Notes: generated from the sequence alone by a model not told the origin. 64,000 bases of DNA from Turnera subulata (GCA_028386065.3 JAKUCV010007729.1:46384-110383), one strand, 5' to 3'; positions 11,229-22,359 are shown, numbered from the stretch's first letter. Numbers and translations: made by a program.

Positions 11229-14200
11229 CTCTTCTAGTACGCATCCAATATGAGCAATAACATTGCACTCCTGGCCCTTTTTTTTGCACTCTTGGCAGTG
11301 GTAGACACCGTGATATGGGTTTCTCTGTTCGGGGCAAAGTTCACAATAATATTCACCATATTCATCTTCGGGCATGACATCCGCAAGAGTAAGAGGGTTA
11401 AAATGACAGGGATGCAAGACTTTATGCGGTATGGAGAGACAATGGAGGTGAAAGTTCATGTCACACCTCACACAACGATAGAATGAGTCAAGACATTGCT
11501 TTCGACAAACTTTGCATTTGAAGATGCTTTTGTCATAAGCCGGACCATATGTAGAGAGTACAGAGAGGAAGTCTTCTGGAGCAGTTTTTGCAAAGCTAAA
11601 AAGAGTGTGTTTATGGGACTTGCATTTGAGGCTAGTTGTTATGTAATCTGCACATCTAGTGTGAAGGGTAAATTCACATCCTTTACATCGGTAGCCAATA
11701 CCTTTAATTCTCAATTTGCAAGCTTTACATATGTCATCGTCAAATAATTCCTCTGCACAAAGGGGATGTTCTGGATGGTATGCATGCTCTATAATTTCTT
11801 GTGGGATTTGGAGACATCTTTCATGGAAGGATATAGAGCAATCAAGACAAGTGTAAGAAGGTGTATTTAAGATTGGGACTTGGCATGCAAAGCAAGTGTA
11901 GTCTTCTTGTTGGATATCAGAGGTAAGTGCTAATTTGTGATCATCATGGAAAGGATGGGAAATCATGATCTTTCTATACTTTGAATTTTGGAATTGATCA
12001 GCAGTTAAAGAAGCACATTTGATGTCAAGCATAAATTCACATCCATCACATTTGTAGCCTCCATCATTGGAAAATTTTCCACATCCATCACATAATATGA
12101 GCTGCGAGTCATATGGTGGAAATATAGAAAGACTGTGCTCGGGGTGCAAAGAATGCCTGATCATAAGTGGTAATTCAGCACACAACTTGTGAAAATATTT
12201 TCCACAAGTTTGGCAAGTATAATATGAACCTCCTTTAATCTTGCGTTTGCAACCATAACATGTTCCATCAAACCATGGATTTGTCCTCCGTTCATAAAAG
12301 GTCAAGGCATGATCATTATTGAAATCTTTAATCTGCATACAAAGAAGGGTTAATTCTTACCATGGATTATCCTTTCTATCTTCTGGAAGAAAAAAAAAAA
12401 AAATCTCCTGTGGATTCAATGCCAATTTATTATGAACTATTAATTTCTCTTAGAGAAGCCTACCCATACTGTGCAAAACTAGTAATGCTAAAATTTCTCA
12501 TGGAAATATGCAATGTTGCCTCTGAAATTAGGTTCAGAATCGTTGGAATAGAGAGAGGGGAGGGAAGACAGGAAATATTTGGAATATGGGCAAAATGACC
12601 TTACCTCAATTTGCAATTTGCAGTGGGGTTTTCTTTTTGCTTCATCAAACTCAACAAGAGCAGGATAGGTCTCTCCCACAGGTTCATCAGTAACTGGAAG
12701 GTTAGAGCTGAAAGGAAAATCTGTTTCCTGAGAGAGAATAAGGTGTACTCACTTTCTAGAGGGAAAAAGATAAAGAAAAGAGAAGAACTGGAGAAATTTC
12801 AAGAATATGAAACGTAATTGAAGATTCTACAACAAAAATTGGGGGATGAAAACAGGGGATACCTCTGAAACGACACATTCAATGTGAGCAGCAAATGGGG
12901 CCTTATCAAGGCATTCCTTGTCCTTGCAGAGATAAACTGGGCAATCCGGATTCCTTTCCTGTTGACAAGCATGGCAATAGTACACGCCCGAATCATCTTC
13001 AACAAATCTCTCCACAAGGGTTAGAGGATGGAAGTGACAACTATGGTCAACGGTAGCAGGCAACCCCATGCATTTGAGATGAATGATGTACTTGCACTCT
13101 AAGCACCGGTAGTAGGATTTTACGCATTTCTTGTTGCAGGCGTTACATATTTTTTTGAACAGTAATACTATCCGTTTGTTATTTTCTCCTTCTCCATCGG
13201 TTTCTTCAACTGGACCTTCGTCTTCTCCATCATCACTTCCTCCGTCTGGATCGTCTTCTACATCGTCACTTCCTCCATCTGGATCTTCTCCATCATCAGT
13301 TTCCTTATATTTATCTCCAACAGTGTAGTAGAGATTGTGCTGGTGGAGCCGATCAAGCTTTAGAGGAGAAGACAAACGAGTTTGTCTAGCGCAGAGCATG
13401 TCAAGAGAAAACCCGCAAGGACGACACTGGTACACAGCTGCTCCAAGAAACCATTTACAGGACTTACACACAGAGGTAGATTGGTCTTGGGAAGCAGCAG
13501 AAGCACGGAGAGGGTGTTGTGGATGAAAGGGATGCTGTATCTGCAATGGAAATTCTGCACAGGAAACATGCAAATAGGTCTCACATTGGAAGCAGCCATA
13601 TGTAGGACCTACAATCGGATCATTACATATCGCACAATTCACACCATCATTTTCCCTACAGTTGAAAAGGCTGAGACTGTGAGGGTCCATAAAGTGGTTG
13701 ATGATGGTTCTGGGTTGCTGATCATCATCAGAATTATGAGATTCCTCCGACGACAGAGCACATCGGACATCGAGTTTGAACTTGCAATCTTCTTGACAGC
13801 GGAACGAAAATGGACCGCAGATGTAATCGCATCCGTCACAAACGTTGTCGCTGCTGATCCTTTGAGTTTGACTCTGCAACTGTTTTGTGTTGTCAGAAAG
13901 CTGGAGAGGGTGATGAGGGTGGAGAGGATGAAGCAGTTGATGATTCTTGGATAACCCAAAGCATGATTGGTCTAACATGAAGCCACAGCCATCTTTTTCA
14001 CACACATAGGCTGGACCCTGAATGGTTTCATGGCAGCCGGAGCAATCATTTGGGCCTTCTTCTTCTACTCCTGCTGCAGAATTGGAAACCGGTTTCAACC
14101 CATGTTTGTGGCTCCAATGCTTGACCCGGGTTCTCACCTGCTGATGATGATCCTGGGATGACCCAAAGCATGATGCGTCTATCATGAAGCCGCAGTCATT

Positions 14201-14350
14201 TTTCTTGCATACATAGACTGGACCCTGAACTATGGTCTCATGGCACCTGGAGCAATCATTTCGGCCTTTCCCTCCTCCTGGGAGCACAGTTCTACAATCG
14301 GATACATATCTCAATTCATGTTTATGGCTCCAATGTCTGATCATCGCCAT
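11229..14350 (-). CDS. DC1 (cysteine/histidine-rich C1) domain protein, multi-exon, at least 905 residues
   Basis: Three phase-0 exons: 14350..12863 (496 codons), 12727..12605 (41), 12332..11229 (368). Donors are GAG|GTATCC, GAG|GTAAGG and GAG|GTAATA; acceptors are CTCTCTCAG and TTGTATGCAG. Many DC1 modules of form HPLxL...C-x2-C...Y.C..C.F.LH..CA are present, for example HPLRAS...CKSCKWFLGAAVYQC in exon 1 and HPLCAE...CKACKLRIKGIGYRC in exon 3. The DC1 fold binds zinc; the family is plant-specific and linked to stress and hormone signalling, but no function is assigned here. The N-terminus has two tandem copies of a 'HWSHKHxL..NDC..CHETI' module, and an acidic Asp/Gly/Ser-rich repeat sits near residues 340-385. 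The ATG at 14350 is chosen because it immediately precedes the first module; the frame is open to 14458. Exons 1 and 3 each look like a whole DC1 gene, so this could also be two genes. Confidence 0.75.
13190..13315 (-). repeat. Acidic minisatellite inside DC1 exon 1
   Basis: Direct repeats of about 30-36 bp encode PDGGSDD(V/G)EDD-like units. They lie between DC1 modules and make a flexible acidic linker; copy number may vary between alleles. Confidence 0.7.
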
Positions 14351-14803
14351 TATCACCAGTTGCTTGCAGCAGCAGCGAGCCAGAGAATTTGAAAGTTCAA
14401 TTGAGGAGGATAATGCTTTGCAAATTCTTTGTATGCCATACTTTGCTTTACTAAACAAACTATATTACTCTATGTAATACAGAAATTGGGCCATTACATA
14501 AACATAAGCCATTACGTATGCCAAGTTTAATAACAATTCATTATGTATGCTTTACAGTTTTTTCCAAACAAAACAAAAACAATCATGTTTTCCAATTTTT
14601 TTTAAGGTCGGGGGTGGCAGAAAGTCATCAACTAATCATAATCCAGTTTCTTTTAAGGTCAACATCGGTCATAAGAAAAAAAAAAAAGAAAAACATAAAA
14701 AAAGACCAAGGTCTCGAACTGGAACGGAAAAAATTAATATTGGAAGAGTTTTACTACCTTTCAATTAGGGGACCGGCTCAAATTAAACTAAGCTAGTAGT
14801 TAG
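14351..14803. other. Upstream region of the DC1 gene
   Basis: No other gene. No clear TATA box was found on the minus strand. Contains an A-rich simple stretch (14670-14700) and ends at the copia insertion. Confidence 0.5.
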
Positions 14804-15253
14804 TGTTGGGCCCGGTGGCACTATCTTGCGGAAATAATATCACTTCACAAGGAAATAAACAAGTGGAGGACAAAAAAGATAAATGACACACAGTATTTAA
14901 CGTGGTTCACCCAAATACCGGGCTACGTCCACAATCCCGATCCCACCGGAAAAACTTCCACTATAAAATAGTAGGCTTACAAGAGAGACTTCCCTAAATT
15001 TTAGGGGTATAATCAACCTAAAGTTCTACCCAAAATAGTGTCTCACAAGGTGTTTCCCAAGTGTTTGTTAAAAATACCCCTAAGGTATTTTTCCTCACTA
15101 TTTTGTCACTCCCTAATTTAAGAGGGGATTTGAGAAAATATTACCCTCCTTCCAACACTCTCTCTATCTCTCACTCTCTTCTCTTATTCACTGTTCTTGT
15201 GAATGAATGGGATTTTTTGGGCCCCACAATGAGGAGGAACCCACTCACCAACA
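14804..15253 (-). mobile_element. Copia 3' LTR (450 bp, internally deleted)
   Basis: Ends match the other LTR, but this copy lacks the block present at about 19888-20030 of the partner, which includes the TATA box. It has in turn an ~80-bp stretch (15120-15205) missing next to the N in the partner. Confidence 0.9.
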
Positions 15254-15269
15254 ATTCTTCCCCTTCCGA
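15254..15269 (-). other. Copia polypurine tract
   Basis: Minus strand TCGGAAGGGGAAGAAT, directly before the 3' LTR and directly after the stop codon of the polyprotein. Confidence 0.7.
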
Positions 15270-18200
15270 CTACATGTTGGGGGGATCCACCAGTCCAGCA
15301 GCTTCACGGCAGTATTCAAACTTCCCTCTTGGAAGTGTCTTTGTCAGCATGTCAGATCCATTATCTTCTGTATGGATCTTCTCGAGTTGTAATTGCTTCT
15401 TCTCTAGCACATCCCTGATCCAATTGTGTCTCACATCTATGTGTTTCGATCTGGAATGAAATGAGGCATTCTTCGCAAGATGGATAGCACTTTGACTATC
15501 ATAGAACAATTGGTAACTGTCTTGCGAAAAACCAAGTTCAGTTAAGAACTTCTTCATCCACAACAACTCCTTGCATGCTTCCGTTGCTGCAATGAACTCG
15601 GCTTCTGTAGTTGACAGAGCAACACACTTCTGTAACCTTGATTGCCATGACACTGCTCCCCCTAAAAAATTAATCAGGTATCCTGATGTAGATTTTCTGG
15701 AACTAACATCACCAGCCATATCTGCATCAGTGTATCCAACCAGCACCGGTTTGTCTTCTCCATAACATAAACACTTTTTGGAGGTACCTCGAAGATACCT
15801 GAGAATCCACTTGACAGCATTCCAATGCTCTTTACCAGGATTCGAAAGGTATCGGCTCACCACTCCAACTGCGTGAGCAATATCTGGTCGGGTACATACC
15901 ATGGCATACATCAAGCTTCCCACTGCTGAGGCATATGGAATCCACTCCATCTCTTTCTTCTCCTCATCCGTAGATAGACTCTGCTCAGGACTTAGTCTAA
16001 AGTAGTTAGCAAGAGGACAGCTGACTGCTTTAGCTTTATCCATGTTGAACCGTTGAAGTACCTTCTCTATGTACTTCTCTTGGGACAACCATATCTTCTT
16101 GGCTTGTCGATCTCGAACAATTCTCATCCCGAGAATTTGTTTTGCTGGCCCCAAGTCTTTCATGGCGAAAAACTTGCTTAGCTGTGCTTTCAAGCTGTTG
16201 ATTCTGGAAACATTCCGGCCAACAATCAGCATATCATCCACATAGAGCAATAGGATGATGAAGTCATCGTCAGAAAATTTCTGAACGAACACACAGTGGT
16301 CTGAAGTAGTCTTCTTGTATCCCTGTTGCCCCATCACAGACTCAAACTTCTTATACCACTGTCTTGGGGCTTGTTTTAAGCCGTAAAGGCTCTTCCTCAA
16401 TCTACAAACGTAATCCTCTTTTCCTTTCCGCTGGAAACCCTCTGGCTGCTCCATGTATATTTCTTCTTCCAAATCACCATGTAGGAAGGCTGTTTTGACA
16501 TCCATCTGCTCAACCTCCAGGTTAAGACTCGCAGCTAATCCCAGCACTGTGCGGATTGAGGTCATTTTCACCACTGGTGAGAAGATTTCATCAAAGTCAA
16601 TCCCTTTCCTTTGACTGAAACCTTTGACAACTAATCTTGCTTTGAATCTTGGAAGTGGACTGTGCTCTTCATGCTTGATCCTGAACACCCACTTGTTTTT
16701 CAAAGCTCTCTTGCCTTTAGGCAGCTTCACCAGCTCAAATGTCTTGTTCTCATGCAAGGATTTCATCTCTTCTTGCATGGCTTGAATCCACTTCTCCTTA
16801 TGCTCATCACTAACAGCTTCATCATAGCTTTCTGGCTCTCCCCCATCAGTGAGTAATGAATACTCGTTTGGAGAGTACCTAGTAGAGGGTTGCACGGCTC
16901 TTCCAGACCTTGTGCGATAAGGAGAATTACTTGATGGCGGAGGAGGGTCATCACTAGCTGAATCATCATTAGCTGCATCATCATTGCCATCATCTTCAAT
17001 AGCATCTGCTGGCTCATCTTCAGCAGGATCATCTGGAATTTCAGGATGAATATCCTGAACATCATCTCCAACTTGTCTCGGCGTCTCTATTGGAGGTAAC
17101 TGAAACTCCTCTAGATCATTACTAGGCTTCTCTGCTTTGTCAATGTCCTCTATGGTCTGATCCTCCATAAAGACAACATCTCGACTCCTGATAAGCTTCT
17201 TCTCTACTGGATCATAAAGCCTATAGCCAAACATGTCTTGGCCATAACCGATGAATACACACTGTCTTGTCTTGGCATCTAGTTTGCTTCTTTCATCCTT
17301 GGGGATGTGAACATGAGCTTTACACCCAAATACTCGTAGGTGATCATAGGAAATGTCCCTTCCTGACCACACCTTCTCTGGAGCCTCATACTGAAGAGGA
17401 ACACAAGGTGAATGGTTCAGCACATAAGCCGCTGTAAGTAGTGCTTCACCCCAAAAGACCTGTGGTAACTTCGAGTGAGAGAGTAAGCATCTTGTTCTCT
17501 CAATCAAAGTTCTGTTCATCCTCTCAGCTAAGCCATTCAACTGTGGAGTTTTGGGTGGAGTAAACTGATGCCGAATACCATGCTCTTTGCAGTAAGCATC
17601 AAATGGACCTATGTATTCACCGCCATTATCTGTCCGGATGCACTTCAGCTTCTTTCCTGTCTCCCTTTCCACCATAGTTAGAAACTGCTTGAAGACTGAC
17701 AACACTTGATCTTTAGACTTCAATGTGTAAGCCCAGGTTTTCCGTGAGTGATCATCAATGAAGGTCACAAAATACTGGGCACCACCAAGGGACTTGTTGA
17801 AAGGCCCGCACAGATCTGAGTGTACCAGTTCTAGCACATCTTTCTTTCTAGAAGGAGGAAAGCTCTTGAAAGAAACTCTATTTTGTTTGCCAGCTAGACA
17901 GTGACTGCACTTCTTTAGCTGGATTTGATTCAATCCTGACAGAACATTCTTCTTAACCAGCTTCACCATTGACTTCTCACCCATGTGTCCAAGGCGTTTG
18001 TGCCACAGCTGAACTTGACTGTCGTTCTCCACAACATTTACATCATGCTGAGGAACCTTTGCCTGGGTCACGTACAACTTTGACACCTTTGTACCTCGTG
18101 CCACTACTAACGAGCCTTTGGTGAGCTTCCATTGACCATTGTAGAAGGTATTACAAAAACCTTCCTCGTCGAGCTTATCAACAGAGATCAGATTCAGACG

Positions 18201-19280
18201 CATATCTGGAATATGCCTGACATCCTTCAAAAGCAGCTTCATCCCGTTCATGGTCTCTAGGCAAACATCTCCTTTGCCGACGACCATTGAAAATTTATCA
18301 TTTCCCATTCTTACAGTCCCAAAATTACCAGGAGTGTAAGAAGAGAAGAGTTCTCTCCGTGGTGTAGCATGAACAGTAGCACCACTATCAACTACCCAGC
18401 TTGACTCTTGGATAGTAAGGTTGATGATATCATCATCACAGACAACATTGAATTCTCCAAGAGAATTCGCTTCATCATCACTGCTTTCTTCTTTCTTCAC
18501 ATCTTTGCCTTTGTTCTTCTTCTGCTCTTTCTTGAAGAGTCGGCAGAATTTCTTGATGTGGCCCTTCTTCTTGCAGTGATGGCACTCAACATTGGCGAAC
18601 TTGTTGGATTTACCCCTGCTCTTGTCTCTGCTACTTTGACCTTTGTTCTGACTTCTCCCCCTCGTCACTGTAGCCAAGACCTCTGACTGTGAAGAAGACG
18701 AGCCTTGTGTTCTTCGTCTCATTTCTTCATTCAGAATGCCACTTTTGACGGTTGCCATACTCACGACACCGTTAGGTGCAGAGTTTGTGATTGAAACCTT
18801 CAAGGTTTCCCATGAATCTGGGAGTGTCGCCAAGACCATAAGAGCAAGCACCTCATCGTCGAATTTTATGCCCATGCTAAACAGTTGGTCCACGATCCCT
18901 TGCATCTCATTAAGGTGATCTGCAACCATTTTGCCTTCCTGGTATTTTACTTGCATCAACTTCGTCAAGTAAAATAGCTTGTTGTTCCCTGTCTTTGAGG
19001 CACATAATTCTTCGAGCTTTTCCCACAGTGTTCTAGCATGCTCAATGCCAGAAACGTGGTTGTAAACATTATTCTCAACAAATTGCCGTATATAACCGCA
19101 GACTTGGATGTGTTCAAACTCCCACTCCTCGTCTGACTTTTCTTCAGGTTTTACCAGACTAAACACTGGTAAATGCTTCTTCGTCACGAACAGGAGATCC
19201 TTCATCTTGTTTCTCCATAAGTGGTAATTAGTGCCGTCTAGAATAATCATCTTGTTTATCCTCGCCTCCATCTGGATCAA
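15270..19280 (-). CDS. Copia gag-pol polyprotein, intact, 1336 codons
   Basis: A single uninterrupted frame carries every domain of an autonomous copia element in the copia order. Gag (UBN2-like, LDGTNYHLWRNKM near the start; the start may be the fourth codon, MEARINKM) is followed by a CCHC zinc knuckle (CHHCKKKGHIKKFC, about residue 230), aspartic protease (VVDSGATVHATP, about 297), integrase with HHCC zinc finger and D/D/E residues (HSDLCGP, RTDNGGEY, NGLAERMNRT), reverse transcriptase (LLLYVDDMLIVG, about 1020) and RNase H (YTDADMAGD; STTEAEF). All catalytic motifs appear complete. The protein closely follows the TNT1-type polyprotein in wording and length. The element could be active at the protein level. 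Confidence 0.96.
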   Translation of the reverse strand: MIQMEARINKMIILDGTNYHLWRNKMKDLLFVTKKHLPVFSLVKPEEKSDEEWEFEHIQVCGYIRQFVENNVYNHVSGIEHARTLWEKLEELCASKTGNNKLFYLTKLMQVKYQEGKMVADHLNEMQGIVDQLFSMGIKFDDEVLALMVLATLPDSWETLKVSITNSAPNGVVSMATVKSGILNEEMRRRTQGSSSSQSEVLATVTRGRSQNKGQSSRDKSRGKSNKFANVECHHCKKKGHIKKFCRLFKKEQKKNKGKDVKKEESSDDEANSLGEFNVVCDDDIINLTIQESSWVVDSGATVHATPRRELFSSYTPGNFGTVRMGNDKFSMVVGKGDVCLETMNGMKLLLKDVRHIPDMRLNLISVDKLDEEGFCNTFYNGQWKLTKGSLVVARGTKVSKLYVTQAKVPQHDVNVVENDSQVQLWHKRLGHMGEKSMVKLVKKNVLSGLNQIQLKKCSHCLAGKQNRVSFKSFPPSRKKDVLELVHSDLCGPFNKSLGGAQYFVTFIDDHSRKTWAYTLKSKDQVLSVFKQFLTMVERETGKKLKCIRTDNGGEYIGPFDAYCKEHGIRHQFTPPKTPQLNGLAERMNRTLIERTRCLLSHSKLPQVFWGEALLTAAYVLNHSPCVPLQYEAPEKVWSGRDISYDHLRVFGCKAHVHIPKDERSKLDAKTRQCVFIGYGQDMFGYRLYDPVEKKLIRSRDVVFMEDQTIEDIDKAEKPSNDLEEFQLPPIETPRQVGDDVQDIHPEIPDDPAEDEPADAIEDDGNDDAANDDSASDDPPPPSSNSPYRTRSGRAVQPSTRYSPNEYSLLTDGGEPESYDEAVSDEHKEKWIQAMQEEMKSLHENKTFELVKLPKGKRALKNKWVFRIKHEEHSPLPRFKARLVVKGFSQRKGIDFDEIFSPVVKMTSIRTVLGLAASLNLEVEQMDVKTAFLHGDLEEEIYMEQPEGFQRKGKEDYVCRLRKSLYGLKQAPRQWYKKFESVMGQQGYKKTTSDHCVFVQKFSDDDFIILLLYVDDMLIVGRNVSRINSLKAQLSKFFAMKDLGPAKQILGMRIVRDRQAKKIWLSQEKYIEKVLQRFNMDKAKAVSCPLANYFRLSPEQSLSTDEEKKEMEWIPYASAVGSLMYAMVCTRPDIAHAVGVVSRYLSNPGKEHWNAVKWILRYLRGTSKKCLCYGEDKPVLVGYTDADMAGDVSSRKSTSGYLINFLGGAVSWQSRLQKCVALSTTEAEFIAATEACKELLWMKKFLTELGFSQDSYQLFYDSQSAIHLAKNASFHSRSKHIDVRHNWIRDVLEKKQLQLEKIHTEDNGSDMLTKTLPRGKFEYCREAAGLVDPPNM

Positions 19281-19532
19281 AGATTAACTAGCTCCTCAAT
19301 CTAGGAAAATCCTTGCGGTGAATAGTGCCCGTACAAGTAGTGAATTGAACTGATTCGATAATTCCCAGGAAAGATGGCCTAGCCGATCTCCTAAGACAAA
19401 ATTACCATTCCAAGATAAATCCTCAGGAAAGACTGGAGGAACAAAGGTTCACTTAAAACCCAGCCTCTTAGACAGGACTTACTTGCACAGTGTATTAATT
19501 CACAACCTTACACTTGACAAAGCACAAACCTT

Positions 19533-19546
19533 CTGCTCCGCTACCA
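19533..19546 (-). other. Copia primer-binding site
   Basis: Minus strand TGGTAGCGGAGCAG begins two bases after the 5' LTR. It resembles the initiator-methionine tRNA site (TGGTATCAGAGC) with changes. Confidence 0.65.
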
Positions 19547-19548
19547 GT

Positions 19549-20065
19549 TGTTGGGCCCGGTGGCACTATCTTGCGGAAATAATATCACTTCATAAGGAAA
19601 TAAACAAGTGGAGGACAAAAAAGATAAATGACACACAGTATTTAACGTGGTTCACCCAAATACCGAGCTACGTCCACAATCCCGATCCCACCGGAAAAAC
19701 TTCCACTATAAAATAGTAGGCTTACAAGAGAGACTTCCCTAAATTTTAGGGGTATAATCAACCTAGAGTTCTACCCAAAATAGTGTCTCACAAGGTGTTT
19801 CCCAAGTGTTTGTCAAAAATACCCCTAAGGTATTTTTCCTCACTATTTTGTCACTCCCTAATTTANTTGTTGTGAATGAATGGGATGATTTTGAAGAGCA
19901 AATGAGGAGCCTATTTATAGGCACTCCGCAGGGACCAAATTGCAAGATTTTACAACTATAGGGACCAACTTGCAAAGCTCCACTAACTGCTCCACTAATA
20001 GCAATTAGTGCTCCATTTAATGCTAGTGGTGGGCCCCACAATGAGGAGGAACCCACTCACCAACA
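19549..20065 (-). mobile_element. Copia 5' LTR (517 bp) with an N
   Basis: Carries the promoter block absent from the 3' LTR. Base 19866 is N, and the ~80 bp expected there from the other LTR are missing, so the N probably marks a collapsed join in the assembly. Confidence 0.9.
19912..19919 (-). promoter_or_regulatory. Copia LTR TATA box
   Basis: Minus strand TATAAATA inside the 5' LTR, in the block that is deleted from the 3' LTR. Confidence 0.65.
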
Positions 20066-20345
20066 GCGAGACCGAAGAAGAAGAAGAAGAAGAAGAAGAA
20101 GAAGAAGAGAGATGGTGGCAATTCATCGAGAGGATAAGAAACGAAAAGGAAACAGGGAATGAAAGGAAGGAAGATTATGGTTGTAGCCGTTTAATCCACG
20201 ATTTTGGGGAGAAGAATCAGGGGGCATGTTGTGGGAAAGAGGGAGAGAAAAGAGGTTGCGGCGGCTCGGGGGAAAAAAAAAGAAAAAAAAAGGGAAAAAG
20301 AAAGAAAAGAAAAATTAAGTGGGTTAGGATCTTTGACCCGCCCAA
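20066..20345. repeat. GAA microsatellite and purine-rich tract
   Basis: (GAA)n at about 20076-20108, then G/A-rich sequence to about 20320. The ORFs here are poly-Glu/Lys artefacts. Confidence 0.7.
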
Positions 20346-21109
20346 AGCCAAAACAGATCATTTTTTACTTCAGATGGCCAAAAAAATATAAATCAACAAA
20401 TTATATAAAATATAAATTAATATTTAAATTTAATAACTTGGATATAGATATAATTAAACTACATAGAAGATACTATGATCCATAAGATAAATAGATGGAG
20501 GAAATACGTATTAATATAAGTGAATAAAAATATTATTTAAATATAATCATAGAGAACTATAAATTTCATATAAAAAGTGTCAAAAAAATTTTTATTTAAT
20601 ATTTATTGTCATAAATTAACTTTTTAAAATTTTTTCAACGTGGTCAATTGATAACTAAAATTTATCTCAATTATATTAATAAATAAAATTTTATATATAA
20701 TAATATAAAAATCAGAAAGAAAAATAGGACAATATTACTAGATCATTTGCGAAGATAACACCCTGTCTGTATTGTTTCAAAATAAAAAAGCCATATTACA
20801 GGTCACATAAAAATGAATTTATAGAATCATACCAAACAAATAATAACTTCAATTTTATAAGATTTTTATGTATATTCAATCAAAAAAAAGATTTTTATGT
20901 ATAAAAAAATAAGACTATATAATTAACATAAAATTTATATAATAACAATTATTTTATAAGAATTGAACAATATAATATTATGATAAAAAATAAATTAATT
21001 GCAAAATTAACTAAAAATATAACAATAAATATTAAGACAAATATAAGTTCAATATCACACGATCTATCCGCCATGCAAACCCGTGTGTAATACGGGGCAG
21101 ACGTACTAG
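20346..21109 (+). mobile_element. Helitron 3' part (5' end not found)
   Basis: AT-rich DNA ends in a Helitron-type terminus: hairpin CCCGT-(7)-ACGGG (21080-21096), then 13 bases and CTAG at 21106-21109 followed by host T. The right flank (TTTATCATTAAATGTAAAAAG) has an uninserted relative at 55258 on. I cannot place the 5' TC end, so the left boundary is nominal. Confidence 0.5.
21080..21109 (+). other. Helitron 3' terminus
   Basis: 5-bp GC-rich stem, then terminal CTAG and a host T, as rolling-circle elements require. Confidence 0.6.
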
Positions 21110-22020
21110 TTTATCATTAAATGTAAAAAGTTAAAAGTAATTATGACAATTATGAAGTTCTTATGCAAAATTTTAAAACGACACTTTCCTTTTTCTTTAA
21201 CACTAATATTTTGGGTCAATCCATCTTTAAGATATATCACATGAGAAAGGGATTAACTTAGATCAAGACATGATAAGAATTATAAAAGTTAGCACCTCAT
21301 TCCTCAAAAATAATAAAAAAAAAAGTTAGCACCTCTAAAATAAAGTTAAACGCATAATTATTAAATCCGGCCCGGCCGGTTCGACCGGTTGAACCGTAAC
21401 CCGCAGCATATCCTGGATTTTTAGATGTGTTGGACCGGATATGCAATTCAACCAAGAAAAACTCGCTGACCTGGCCGGTTTTGTGGCGACCCGGTTGAAC
21501 CGATGACCCAGCCAGATTAGTTCTAAATCACAAAATACAAAATTTTTTCAATTTTTACACAAAATTGTATTATTTAATGAAAATGATAATTTATATTTTA
21601 TTTTTTATTTTCAAAATATAGGTAAATACTAATATATATAGATTAAAATAATTAATTATTTAATAGTTATTATTCCGGGTTAATTATATTGAACCCCCGG
21701 TTCGAACCCGGTTGGATCGCTGAACCTCGCCTGCGGCCTTCTTTGGGTGTGTGTCCGGGCCGGGTCTGATAGCTATGGTTAAAGGGACACTAACTTAACA
21801 GAGAATCTATTTTGGTCCACTACCTAATTGCCAAAATCCACTTTGAAGAATCCCCTTTATAAATCAATTTATGCCTGCCTTTTATGCTCACATCTGGTGA
21901 ATTTATAATATCAGACATTTTGAATATTTTAATATCACTATTTTTCATTTTTTACACATTTTAAAAATTTGAAGAAAAGATACAACTTGTTGGATCACAA
22001 TGTTTCTCAAATCTCAACAC
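21110..22020. repeat. Duplicated host sequence split by a CCGG-rich MITE
   Basis: 21110-21190 and 21790-21890 match two adjoining parts of 55255-55450. Between them lies an insert with GC-rich ends (CCGGCCCGGCCGG at about 21369 and GGGCCGGGTCTGATAG at about 21753). Its wording resembles the hAT-type MITE at 55838. 'GACACT' flanks the insert on both sides and may be the target duplication. Confidence 0.45.
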
Positions 22021-22359
22021 AATCTCCTCGAATATATTCGGTAGTAAAGAGGACCTGTGGCATGTGGTGGTGCTCTAATAATAATAATTTAATAAATAAT
22101 AATCAGATTTCCAAGCAATAACCTCCCCGACAGGGCCCGGTGTGACCTACTAACCTCTGCAATTAAAAATTTAGTTGCTTGGAAAATAATTCTAGAAATA
22201 TTCAAAGGACTAAAACCTTACTATGCCCGTCTTTTTATGCTTCCCAAGTTTTAACACAATCTCCTCGAATATATTCGGTCAAGTTAGGCGTGTTAAAACT
22301 TTTGCAAATTTCAAACTTAAGTGTATTGGTGTGGAGAAATGTGGCATGTGTTGGTATTC

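Larger units (their letters stand above)
14804..20065 (-). mobile_element. Full-length Ty1/copia retrotransposon (TNT1-like)
   Basis: LTRs at 14804-15253 and 19549-20065 frame one long ORF. On the minus strand the element starts TGTTGGTGAGTGGG and ends CCGGGCCCAACA. A primer-binding site (19546..19533) and a polypurine tract (15269..15254) are in place. In the first ~310 aligned LTR bases I see four substitutions, which indicates a young insertion. The flanking 5-mers (GTTAG at 14799-14803, GCGAG at 20066-20070) do not match. It lies between the DC1 gene and Helitron-related DNA. Confidence 0.93.

Noticed and set aside
13131..13959. ORFs on the plus strand, and a second minus-strand frame, across DC1 exon 1
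   Set aside because: Shadows of the DC1 coding frame with no family resemblance.
20008..20485. Glu-rich and Lys-rich ORFs
   Set aside because: GAA microsatellite and purine tract next to the copia LTR.
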